A stretch of DNA of 41,314 bases, from the NCBI GenBank assembly GCA_029262875.1, contig JAJCYO010000002.1:1-41314 (forward strand). Direction: 5' to 3'. Source of the stretch: Flavobacteriales bacterium. Lineage in GTDB: Bacteria > Bacteroidota > Bacteroidia > Flavobacteriales_E > Vicingaceae. The notes under the pieces were generated by a model that was not told the origin of the DNA, searched no databases, and saw only the letters and a program-made list of their open reading frames with translations. How positions within the stretch are numbered: position 1 is the first letter of the stretch; every line of letters begins with the position of its first letter. Both the position numbers and the translations under genes were made by a program. This document shows, piece after piece, positions 34,008-41,314 of this stretch.

Positions 34008-35744
34008 TTAGAAGAAGTTTACAAAACCAAAGTGAATTTTAGCCGAACGGAATACGATAGGATTATCAAATTGTTTACCAATTGCGTAACTGATGGAGAA
34101 AATTCCTGCTCTTGTTTCAAAGCTCATGCCAGCGCCAAACCCAAAGGGCCTATCCGCTACAAATTCGTCAATTCCGTCATTTTCATAGTAGGCACCATCA
34201 AAGAACAAATACAAATAAGAATTCTGCTCTAAAATGTATCGATATTCAATTGTTTCGATGGTATACATTGAGGCAAAAATAGATTCTTCGTCAAAACCTC
34301 TCAATGTTAATAGGCCTCCAATACGAAGTAATTCATTTTCAAATAGGTTTTCATTAAATGTATAGCCATTCTTTGAGGCTAATTTGATAACACTTCTTTT
34401 AGTAATAGGAAGGTAGTAGCTAATGTCCAGATCAGTATTATACAATGTACTTTTTAAGTTAAGGTTTTCGTATAGTTTATCATCTATTTGCGGATTTTTT
34501 TTAATGGTTTTGTTCCCTAAAGATCCAGAAAAAGTAATGTCATACCCTTTTCTTGGGTTTAAGACATAATCAAGTTTAGTGTTATGAATTTCTATACCAT
34601 AAAGCTGAGATGATACGTCCGCATAAGAAGGTAAGACAGTTAGGGCGGCAAATCCGGTTTGTGATAATAGGTTTGATGATTTGTTATGAAAAAACACTTT
34701 GAAATAGTTGTTTCCCTTTAAAATATACCGAAGCCCAATTTTGTGACCAACATCAATAAAAGTGGTATCTTTTTTATATAGTTTGAAGTTGTAATCCAGT
34801 CCAAAAGGCGTGTTTACTAAAAAAGGATACATCACGTTGAACTTTAAGTCTTGGGTGTTTTCCTGAATGGCCCTCCAGTTAAACTCAATTTTTTCACCGT
34901 TATGAAAGGAATTGATCAAATTTAACTTCACATCTCCTGTTAACCTTAATTTCCCTGTTTGATCATCAGGCAATAAACCTAAAATTCCATCAAACCTGCT
35001 TGCCCTTTTCTTTTTTAAATAAAGTAAGATTTTGGATTTGTCCTCTGTGAACACAATTTTCCATTTCTTTTCTTCCGTTACAAAAGGAAGCTCCCTAATC
35101 CGTGTGCTTATTTTTCTAATCGCTTCTTCATTGTAGACGTCTCCTTCTTTTATTCTAATATAATTTTTAATGTACTGGTTAGAAATGGTAGCATTTCCCT
35201 TGATAAGAACACTGTCAATTTTATACAATCGGTTTTTGTCCAAAAATAATTGGGCCGACAGTTTATTTCCTTCAATTTGAATACCATCTAATTTTATAGA
35301 AGCAAAAGGATAGCCATGGTTTTCATAGAACAAAATAACTTTTCTAAAGAAATTTTTTAATTGCCTTTCACTAAAGGGGCTGTCATTGTACAACTTATCT
35401 CTGAAACCAATTTTACTTAAAATTTCTTCATCAATATTTTTGTTGGTAAGGGAAGTCCACTTGAAAGTTTTTCCAAGATGAATAAAAACATGATAATAAG
35501 ATGAGTCAACAATAATACTATCTGTAGAGGAAATTAAGTATGCTTTTTGATGCAGCTGGTTTAAAACGTTTGACAATTCATTTTTTAATTCAGATAAGTT
35601 TAAATTACTGTTGTAGTCAATAAGTTTAGTTGTTTTTAAAACGGTATCATTAAAAGAAACCTTTAGTTCAATTTTTTGAGCATTTACGGATACATTAAAC
35701 AATGTAAAAAGTAACAAGATTGGTATGAATATCTTTAGTTTCAA
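34008..35744 (-). CDS. BamA/TamA-family outer-membrane protein
   Basis: With a TTG start at 35744 this is a 578-residue protein with a clean signal peptide (KLKIFIPILLLFTLFNVSVNAQ). The frame stays open to 35792 inside ung, but that part lacks signal-peptide character. The N-terminal half has POTRA-like repeats (SERQLKNFFRKVILFYENHGYPFASIKL, IDSVLIKGNATISNQYIKNYI). The C-terminal half is a beta-barrel of the surface-antigen/Omp85 kind and includes LLRIGGLLTLRGFDEES, where the RGF motif belongs to the conserved barrel loop. It ends in FGFVNFF, a normal outer-membrane signal. Omp85 proteins insert proteins or lipids into the outer membrane. The essential BamA is usually longer, so this is an accessory member. 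Confidence 0.87.
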   Translation of the reverse strand: MKLKIFIPILLLFTLFNVSVNAQKIELKVSFNDTVLKTTKLIDYNSNLNLSELKNELSNVLNQLHQKAYLISSTDSIIVDSSYYHVFIHLGKTFKWTSLTNKNIDEEILSKIGFRDKLYNDSPFSERQLKNFFRKVILFYENHGYPFASIKLDGIQIEGNKLSAQLFLDKNRLYKIDSVLIKGNATISNQYIKNYIRIKEGDVYNEEAIRKISTRIRELPFVTEEKKWKIVFTEDKSKILLYLKKKRASRFDGILGLLPDDQTGKLRLTGDVKLNLINSFHNGEKIEFNWRAIQENTQDLKFNVMYPFLVNTPFGLDYNFKLYKKDTTFIDVGHKIGLRYILKGNNYFKVFFHNKSSNLLSQTGFAALTVLPSYADVSSQLYGIEIHNTKLDYVLNPRKGYDITFSGSLGNKTIKKNPQIDDKLYENLNLKSTLYNTDLDISYYLPITKRSVIKLASKNGYTFNENLFENELLRIGGLLTLRGFDEESIFASMYTIETIEYRYILEQNSYLYLFFDGAYYENDGIDEFVADRPFGFGAGMSFETRAGIFSISYAIGKQFDNPIVFRSAKIHFGFVNFF

Positions 35745-35772
35745 AGTATTAAGATACGATAAAATAGGGTTT

Positions 35773-36486
35773 TTATTTGATTTCCCAATCAATTTTACCA
35801 GAGCTGTTTGAGCTCAACAATTCATTTGTTTTAGAAAAATGCTTACATCCAAAAAAACCATTATGGGCTGAAAAAGGGGAGGGGTGAGCTGCTTTTAATA
35901 CAAAATGCTTGTCAGTGTCTATTAAAATCTCTTTATTTTGGGCGAACCTACCCCATAACAAAAAGACAAGGCCTTTTTTCTCTTCAGAAAGTTGCCGTAT
36001 TGCAGAATCGGTAAATGTTTCCCATCCTTTCTTTTGATGAGATCCAGCTTCATGAGCCCTAACAGTTAATGTAGCATTTAATAACAAAACACCTTGTTTA
36101 GCCCAAGAACTTAAGTTTCCATGATTCGGAACTTCAAATCCTAAATCTTGTTTTATTTCTTTGAAAATATTTTTCAAAGATGGCGGAACCTTTTTGGCCT
36201 CTTTAGGAATAGAAAAACATAAGCCATGGGCATGGGGCAATACTTTATCGTTAATGGTTTCATAAGAATGATATGGATCTTGCCCAATGATTACAACCTT
36301 CACTTCATTAAATGGGGTATAGTTAAATGCGTTAAATATATTTTCTCCACTTGGAAAAACTTTTTTGCCATGCTTTTCTTGAATTAAGAAAGATTTTAAA
36401 TGAGTAAAATATTCACTGTTAAAGTCATCTCTCATTGCTATTTTCCAGCTTTCTTCTATTTCGGGTTTTATTTTTATTTCAGACAT
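35773..36486 (-). CDS. ung: Uracil-DNA glycosylase (family 1) with an active-site-loop insertion
   Basis: This 237-residue enzyme removes uracil from DNA. The water-activating loop VVIIGQDPYH has the catalytic aspartate D70. LKNIFKEIKQDLG and WAKQGVLLLNATLTVRAHEAGSHQKKGWE are family motifs, and HPSPFSAHNGFFGCKHFSKTN provides the histidine loop. Between GQDPYH and AHGLCFSIP there are about twelve residues (SYETINDKVLPH) where common family members have about four, a short insertion beside the active site. Its stop is 28 bases before the preferred start of the BamA/TamA-like gene. Confidence 0.95.
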   Translation of the reverse strand: MSEIKIKPEIEESWKIAMRDDFNSEYFTHLKSFLIQEKHGKKVFPSGENIFNAFNYTPFNEVKVVIIGQDPYHSYETINDKVLPHAHGLCFSIPKEAKKVPPSLKNIFKEIKQDLGFEVPNHGNLSSWAKQGVLLLNATLTVRAHEAGSHQKKGWETFTDSAIRQLSEEKKGLVFLLWGRFAQNKEILIDTDKHFVLKAAHPSPFSAHNGFFGCKHFSKTNELLSSNSSGKIDWEIK

Positions 36487-36560
36487 TTTTTAAATTTTGT
36501 AACAAAAAAACACAATTTACGTAATAGCTTAACGTTAATAACTTATGTTGATAAGTTTAA

Positions 36561-36590
36561 TTGATAATTACCTAATTATCATTAGATTTG
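36561..36590 (+). promoter_or_regulatory. Putative promoter for the lipoprotein-ytxJ-lipA group
   Basis: TTG at 36561-36563, a 19-base spacer, and TAGATTTG at 36583-36590 match the Bacteroidota consensus exactly. The ATG of the small lipoprotein is 33 bases downstream. Confidence 0.7.
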
Positions 36591-36623
36591 CAAAAGAATT
36601 TATACAAAACTAAGTAAACTGAG

Positions 36624-36755
36624 ATGAAAAAATTATTAGTTGTAACAACAGCCCTTTTTTTAGTAGCTATACTATATTCTTCATGTAAAAGCCATGAGAC
36701 TTGTCCAGCATATGGATCAGTTGAAACAGAAAGCTCAGATAAACTTCCTTCATAA
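36624..36755 (+). CDS. 43-residue putative lipoprotein
   Basis: This short gene encodes 43 residues. MKKLLVVTTALFLVAILYSS is a signal peptide, then a lipobox-like cysteine (SSC, residue 21), then KSHETCPAYGSVETESSDKLPS. The CPAYG piece looks conserved in similar tiny Bacteroidota lipoproteins, from memory. It follows a consensus promoter by 33 bases and ends 3 bases before ytxJ, so it should lead this operon. The mature part is only about 23 residues with one further cysteine (C27). Function is unknown; the small size and position make it easy to overlook. Confidence 0.8.
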   Translation: MKKLLVVTTALFLVAILYSSCKSHETCPAYGSVETESSDKLPS

Positions 36756-36758
36756 ACT

Positions 36759-37106
36759 TTGAATTGGATTGATATTGAATCCGGATTGGATTTGGATAAA
36801 ATTGTCGAAGAATCTTTTCGACACGACATCGGTGTAGCTATATTTAAGCATAGTACCCGTTGTTCTATTAGCTCAGTTGCAAAAACGCGCCTTTCTTCTT
36901 CTTGGGATTTTAATGAAGAACTTCCTATCTATTATTTAGACCTTATTAGATTAAGAGATGTCTCTAACTTAATTGCTGAGAGGTTTAATGTTCGACATGA
37001 ATCTCCACAATTATTAGTTATTAAGGACGGAAAATGCGTCTACAATGCTTCACATCTTTCAATTTCAGTTTCGAACATACGCGAAGAGTTAGAAGTCGAA
37101 AGTTAA
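36759..37106 (+). CDS. ytxJ: YtxJ, bacillithiol-system monothiol redox protein
   Basis: This 115-residue protein has a thioredoxin-like fold. Its motif FKHSTRCSISSVAKTRL carries the single active-site cysteine of YtxJ, and SPQLLVIKDGKCVYNASH holds the cis-proline region. YtxJ-type bacilliredoxins are thought to remove bacillithiol from protein thiols in Firmicutes and Bacteroidota. The start is TTG at 36759; no ATG lies nearby, and the resulting opening NWIDIE fits the family. It comes three bases after the small lipoprotein. Its substrates here are unknown. Confidence 0.87.
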   Translation: MNWIDIESGLDLDKIVEESFRHDIGVAIFKHSTRCSISSVAKTRLSSSWDFNEELPIYYLDLIRLRDVSNLIAERFNVRHESPQLLVIKDGKCVYNASHLSISVSNIREELEVES

Positions 37107-37141
37107 AGTTTACACCTTATTTATCATTACTTTTGTTAAGA

Positions 37142-37885
37142 ATGAGAAAAGTATTAATCATACTGGTACTGACTATTTGTGCACAAACACTGAGTGCTCA
37201 AGGAACCGTTTTTGAGGAGAAAAGAACGATATACAAAAGAGAACAAACATTTGGTATAGTAGTTCATACCAGAGGATGGGGAGCAAATTACCGTTACGGA
37301 AAATATACTTCAGGATTTACGAGAAGAATATATGAAGTAGAGATGGTGGGGATGAAACACCCCAAAGAAATAAAAAGTTTCAGTTCTATTTTTGACAACT
37401 CTAACGGCTATATTTTTGGACAATTAAATTCCATAATAATATTAAGGGGGAGTATAGGTAGCCATAAAACCTTTATTAGCAAGCAAAGTGTTCGAGGTAT
37501 AGCGATTTCATCAATAGTAAATGTAGGGGTGTCAATTGCTTATGCAAAGCCTGTCTATTTAGAGGTGATAAAATTAGATTCCTTAGATGGGATTACCAGT
37601 GATATAGAAAAATATGATCCTGATGTTCATAGTCAAGGAGACATTATTGGAAAAGCCTCATGGTTTAGAGGGTTATTTGGAGGTAAGTTTTATCCTGGAG
37701 TTTTTCTAAAAGGTGGGCTAAATTTTGAGTCTTCGAGAGATCCGAGTAGAATTAATGCAATAGAAGTTGGTGCTGTTTTAGATGTGTATTTTCAAAAAGT
37801 ACCAATGATGGCTAATGAATTTAATAAACCCTACTTTTTTAATCTTTACGTTTCACTTCGATTTGGATCGAAAAAAACAGAATAG
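37142..37885 (+). CDS. Unknown exported, probably outer-membrane protein
   Basis: With the start at ATG 37142 this is a 247-residue protein with a signal peptide ([20 protein letters not shown]). The frame is open back to 37034, but that part overlaps ytxJ and lacks coding character. The mature part is rich in alternating strands with Gly, aromatic and basic residues: [41 protein letters not shown], and [14 protein letters not shown] near the end. This suits a small beta-barrel or outer-membrane-associated protein. The same placement before lipA is likely in relatives, from memory. Four bases separate it from lipA. I do not recognise a named family. Confidence 0.78.
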   Translation: MRKVLIILVLTICAQTLSAQGTVFEEKRTIYKREQTFGIVVHTRGWGANYRYGKYTSGFTRRIYEVEMVGMKHPKEIKSFSSIFDNSNGYIFGQLNSIIILRGSIGSHKTFISKQSVRGIAISSIVNVGVSIAYAKPVYLEVIKLDSLDGITSDIEKYDPDVHSQGDIIGKASWFRGLFGGKFYPGVFLKGGLNFESSRDPSRINAIEVGAVLDVYFQKVPMMANEFNKPYFFNLYVSLRFGSKKTE

Positions 37886-37889
37886 TACA

Positions 37890-38756
37890 TTGGAAGATCA
37901 AGTAAAAGAAAGAAAATTCTCAAAAAAACCTAAGTGGTTAAAAGTTAAATTACCTACTGGGAAGGAATATACTAATGTTCGACAGATCGTTTCAGATCAT
38001 CAGTTGCATACCATTTGTTCCAGTGGTAATTGCCCGAATATGGGAGAGTGTTGGGGAGCAGGAACAGCTACATTTATGATTTTGGGAAACATTTGTACAC
38101 GTTCTTGTGGATTTTGTGCGGTAAAAACAGGAAAGCCTTTGCCCGCAGATATCGAGGAGCCTATGCGTGTTGCAAATTCTGTTAAGCTAATGAACGTAAA
38201 ACATTGCGTCATTACTTCTGTTGATAGAGATGACTTAAAAGACGGTGGTTCAATTATTTGGGCAGAAACAGTTAATGCTGTTAGGACGGTTAGCCCACAA
38301 ACCACATTAGAAACTTTAATACCAGATTTTAAAGGAGATTGGGATAATTTACAACGTATTATTGATGTCGCTCCTGAGATTGTTTCTCATAATTTAGAAA
38401 CGGTAAGGAGGTTGACGAAGCAAGTGAGAATTCAAGCGAAATATGATAGAAGTTTAGAAACGCTGAAACGTTTAAAAGGTGGTGGAATGAAAACTAAATC
38501 GGGCATTATGTTAGGTTTAGGAGAAACCGAAGAAGAAGTGATAGCGTCAATGAATGATTTGAGAAATGTAGGGTGTGATATATTAACGTTAGGACAGTAT
38601 TTGCAACCGACAACAAAGCATTTGGCGGTGGTTGATTTTGTAACGCCTGAGCAGTTTAATAAATACAGAGAAATTGGGTTGGAGTTAGGATTCAGGTTTG
38701 TTGAAAGTGGCCCCTTGGTTCGTTCTTCCTACCATGCGGAAAAACATCTTTTTTAG
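37890..38756 (+). CDS. lipA: Lipoyl synthase
   Basis: With a TTG start at 37890 this is a 288-residue radical-SAM enzyme, the normal Bacteroidota length. It inserts two sulfur atoms into octanoyl groups on carrier proteins to form lipoyl groups for pyruvate and 2-oxoglutarate dehydrogenases. The auxiliary-cluster cysteines are in [12 protein letters not shown], and the radical-SAM cluster is [17 protein letters not shown] near the end is the family's C-terminal serine-containing motif. The frame extends upstream to 37815 inside the preceding gene, but that part is not lipoyl-synthase-like. It ends the lipoprotein-ytxJ operon. Confidence 0.96.
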   Translation: MEDQVKERKFSKKPKWLKVKLPTGKEYTNVRQIVSDHQLHTICSSGNCPNMGECWGAGTATFMILGNICTRSCGFCAVKTGKPLPADIEEPMRVANSVKLMNVKHCVITSVDRDDLKDGGSIIWAETVNAVRTVSPQTTLETLIPDFKGDWDNLQRIIDVAPEIVSHNLETVRRLTKQVRIQAKYDRSLETLKRLKGGGMKTKSGIMLGLGETEEEVIASMNDLRNVGCDILTLGQYLQPTTKHLAVVDFVTPEQFNKYREIGLELGFRFVESGPLVRSSYHAEKHLF

Positions 38757-38954
38757 GAATTTATTATTTACCGTAAAAAAAGTTCCCGCTTTCCAAAAAA
38801 CACTAAAAAGAACCGTTTCTTAAATCAGTTAATTCATTAATCTAATTAATTTATAAATTTAGACCTTAAATTGGTGTGGATTATTTGGTAAGTATTAAAT
38901 AATATGTATCTTGTAACCCATTTCAAAAAACTAACTAAATAAAACTATTACATA

Positions 38955-41314
38955 ATGAATATTAAGACGATTATTGTTGGATCTTTAGCTATAGCATTAG
39001 CTATTGGAGGAACATTATTAAATATGACCTTTGAGGAAAAACAAGCTGTTTATACTCCTCGAACGATTGACAACGGTGGAATAACTGGACAGGCTGGCTA
39101 TGCAGAATACATGCATATGCTTAAAGCAGATCCTGCAACTGGTTTAATTGATTATGAATTAGTTGAACAAGTTAGAAACGAAATCATGGCTAGAGCCAAA
39201 ACAAACAGTAAAGCTGCTTTAGGTTTAACATGGACTCAAATGGGGCCAGATAACGTAGGTGGTAGAACGAGAGCAATTTTAGTTGATCAAAGCAATCCAA
39301 ATATAGTATACGCTGGTGGTGTATCAGGTGGATTATTTGTTTCTACTGATGGAACTCAAACATGGTCTCCAGCAACGGGTATGCAAGGATTATTAGGTGA
39401 AAACTTAGCTGTTTCTTGTATTGCACAAACGGCTAATGGAAGAATTTTCTTCGGTACAGGTTCTTCTTTTGAGGGCGCAGGTGGTCTTGGAGGTAGTGGT
39501 TTTATTGGTAATGGTGTTTATGAATATGTGCCTTCTACAGGGGCCGTATTGACTGTCATTCAAGGGACACCAGCTCCAGGGAATTTTAGTTCATCAAATG
39601 AATTTTGGAGTAGAGTAAATGCTATCGCATCATTTGGAAATAGATTATATTTAGCAACACAAGATGGAATGGTTTGGGCTGATGCTACAGGGCCTAATGA
39701 TGTGAATGGAAACCCTACATATCCTACAACTTTTGGTGGTTGGTTTAATCCAATTGAAGTTATTCCTGGGTTACCTGAGGCTGCAACTTGTCAGGATATT
39801 GATATTGCAACAGATGGTTCTATATTAGCAAGTTTTGGTGGTAAGGCTTATGTTTCTAATCAAAGTGATGCTTTAGGAAGCTTTGTTAAAGTAACTGGAA
39901 TTACAGGTGGAGGATCTAGATGGTCTGGAGCTATTGCCCCTTCTGATCCTAATGTAATGTATTTATTAAGATCTAGTAATATAGGTACTTTAAGTGGATT
40001 AAATATTTCGCGTGATAAAGGTGCAACTTGGGATTTGATTGTTCCTCCAGGATCTGCGGCTATCGATCCATTTAGAAGAGATGCTAATGCAACTTCTGGT
40101 CAGGGAGGATATGATGATGCCATTGCAGTTGATCCATCTGATTGGGGGCACGTGTTAGTAGGTGGTATTCGTTTATTTGAATGGAGATACGCTCCAGGAT
40201 CTAATCCTATTGGTGGTAGCTGGTTAGTTGCTGCTACATTAGGTGGCGGTTCATTTGGTGTTCATGCTGATAAGCATACTTTTGCATGGCCAACTGCTAA
40301 CACAATTTATATTGGTTCTGATGGTGGTGTGACAAGATCTGTAGATGGAGGAATGACATGGCAAGAACGTAATCTGGGATATAGCACTGCTTCTTTTTAT
40401 GATGTTGCAACTGCGGCTAATGGATGGGTTGTAGGTGGTACACAAGATAATGGAGATTTACTTTGGGCTAATGGAGCCTTTGGATTAACTTCTCCTTGGG
40501 GAGCTCAAACATTGTTTCCTACTGATGGACAAACATTTGGAGATGGATTTGATGTCGCTTTTTCAAATCAAGGACCTGGAATCGTTTATGCAACTGCTCA
40601 AAATGGAGCATTGTGGAGAACGGCTGCGTCAATTGGTGGTGGTGGTTTTTTCGATCCTGAATTGGCTGATGTAATAGCTGGAGGATCTGCATTTCATACG
40701 GTAATTGAAAATTGGGAAAGTAACTATGACCTTACTAGTATTGATTCTATTCAAGTAACGTTTAGCGGTCCTGATACGTTATTAGCTGGGACAGGTTACC
40801 CTTATACAAGTACAACTGGTGGAACTGTTTGGTACAACCCATCTGTTACAATGTTTGTAGATACAGCTGATACTGTTATGGTTCAAGATTACTATCAAAA
40901 TAGGTTTGCCATGGCAGCAGGAAATTATGTTTATGTAACAAGAGATGCGTCAAGGTTAGGATTACCTACGGGTGCAGAATGGTTTAGAGTAGCAAATGCT
41001 GCAGGAGTATTCTGCTTGGAATTCTCTCCAGATGGTAATACACTATACGTAGGAAGAAACAATCAAGTAGTGAAAATCACAGGACTTAATTTAGGTAATG
41101 ATTCATTAGGGTTAGATATTAGGTCTGGTTCTGTTGTAACAACGACTACAACATCCGCTGTTTCAGGTGTTGTAACGGGTATAGCTGCAGATCCTAACGA
41201 TCTTGACAATCTAATTGTTACAACTGGTGGATATACTACTGGAAATCATGTTTACAGGTGTACTAATGCTACAACAGCGATGTCTTTTACTGCTATTCAA
41301 GGTGCTGTCAATGC
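38955..41314 (+). CDS. Large secreted BNR/Asp-box beta-propeller protein (3' truncated)
   Basis: The frame from ATG 38955 stays open to the window edge: 786 codons with no stop. Residues 1-22 (MNIKTIIVGSLAIALAIGG...) are a signal peptide or anchor. The rest has the repeated outline of a BNR/Asp-box (sialidase/sortilin-type) propeller: WTQMGPDNVGGRTRAILVDQ at the start of the propeller and Asp boxes such as STDGTQTW, RDKGATWD and SVDGGMTWQ. Proteins of this type in Bacteroidota often end in a type IX sorting domain, but that end lies outside the window. It probably acts on or at the cell surface; no catalytic residues were identified. It follows lipA by 198 bp. Confidence 0.9.
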   Translation, partial: MNIKTIIVGSLAIALAIGGTLLNMTFEEKQAVYTPRTIDNGGITGQAGYAEYMHMLKADPATGLIDYELVEQVRNEIMARAKTNSKAALGLTWTQMGPDNVGGRTRAILVDQSNPNIVYAGGVSGGLFVSTDGTQTWSPATGMQGLLGENLAVSCIAQTANGRIFFGTGSSFEGAGGLGGSGFIGNGVYEYVPSTGAVLTVIQGTPAPGNFSSSNEFWSRVNAIASFGNRLYLATQDGMVWADATGPNDVNGNPTYPTTFGGWFNPIEVIPGLPEAATCQDIDIATDGSILASFGGKAYVSNQSDALGSFVKVTGITGGGSRWSGAIAPSDPNVMYLLRSSNIGTLSGLNISRDKGATWDLIVPPGSAAIDPFRRDANATSGQGGYDDAIAVDPSDWGHVLVGGIRLFEWRYAPGSNPIGGSWLVAATLGGGSFGVHADKHTFAWPTANTIYIGSDGGVTRSVDGGMTWQERNLGYSTASFYDVATAANGWVVGGTQDNGDLLWANGAFGLTSPWGAQTLFPTDGQTFGDGFDVAFSNQGPGIVYATAQNGALWRTAASIGGGGFFDPELADVIAGGSAFHTVIENWESNYDLTSIDSIQVTFSGPDTLLAGTGYPYTSTTGGTVWYNPSVTMFVDTADTVMVQDYYQNRFAMAAGNYVYVTRDASRLGLPTGAEWFRVANAAGVFCLEFSPDGNTLYVGRNNQVVKITGLNLGNDSLGLDIRSGSVVTTTTTSAVSGVVTGIAADPNDLDNLIVTTGGYTTGNHVYRCTNATTAMSFTAIQGAVN

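Noticed and set aside
36572-36829. Minus-strand open frame over the lipoprotein and ytxJ start
   Set aside because: The plus strand here has a consensus promoter, a lipoprotein signal and a recognised ytxJ start. The minus frame has no recognisable domain.

Overview
The window looks like ordinary chromosome from an AT-rich marine-type member of the Bacteroidota, most likely Flavobacteriales or a close relative. Evidence: a PorX-type PglZ protein (type IX secretion regulator), two secreted proteins with type IX C-terminal sorting domains, a fused SecDF, DUF1573 proteins, a YtxJ bacilliredoxin-like protein, an NhaD sodium/proton antiporter, and repeated promoters of the Bacteroidota form TTG-N19/20-TAnnTTTG. 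Shine-Dalgarno sites are not evident, and several genes seem to start with TTG. I saw no tRNA, rRNA, CRISPR array, insertion sequence or phage gene. No stretch over 300 bases lacks a gene; the longest gaps (about 160-200 bp) hold promoters.

Layout. 1-3137: 3' part of porX, then tsaE, ald and a Cys-rich DUF4258-like membrane protein, all on +, closed by a probable terminator. 3206-6106: a minus-strand operon of an amino-acid dehydrogenase, nhaD and a DUF1059 gene that appears frameshifted. 6287-7711: mdh, a strong terminator and a small retropepsin-like protease. 7708-12074: a minus-strand pair (type IX cargo protein plus di-heme cytochrome c peroxidase) and a separate FG-GAP/VCBS-repeat type IX cargo protein. 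12235-20507: secDF with its terminator, then four abutting genes: tatA, a CaCA-type antiporter, a CAP/OmpA-like fusion and a UMF1-type MFS transporter. 20573-25824: lhgO, an unknown gene, an aminotransferase, and a secreted DUF5060 glycoside-hydrolase-like protein. 25828-27319: three DUF1573 genes. 27502-31299: valS, a CBS-pair protein and an outer-membrane beta-barrel. 31301-36486: a minus-strand group of ung, a BamA/TamA-like protein, a 2OG-Fe(II) oxygenase and an ABC exporter. 36624-38756: a 43-aa lipoprotein, ytxJ, an unknown exported protein and lipA. 38955-end: a large BNR-repeat secreted protein cut by the window end.

Themes. Envelope traffic dominates: PorX regulates the type IX system, SecDF and TatA serve inner-membrane export, and three large secreted proteins are probable or possible cargo. 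Amino-acid catabolism is represented by alanine dehydrogenase, a Glu/Leu/Phe/Val-type dehydrogenase, malate dehydrogenase, LhgO and an aminotransferase.

No clearly new multi-gene system is visible. The most unusual signal is at 30587-30673: a detached copy of the last 28 codons of the ABC-transporter gene, identical in protein but different at 14 synonymous positions. Together with the live 3' end at 31301-31387 it brackets one outer-membrane gene as direct repeats. The second is the single-base frameshift in the DUF1059 gene.
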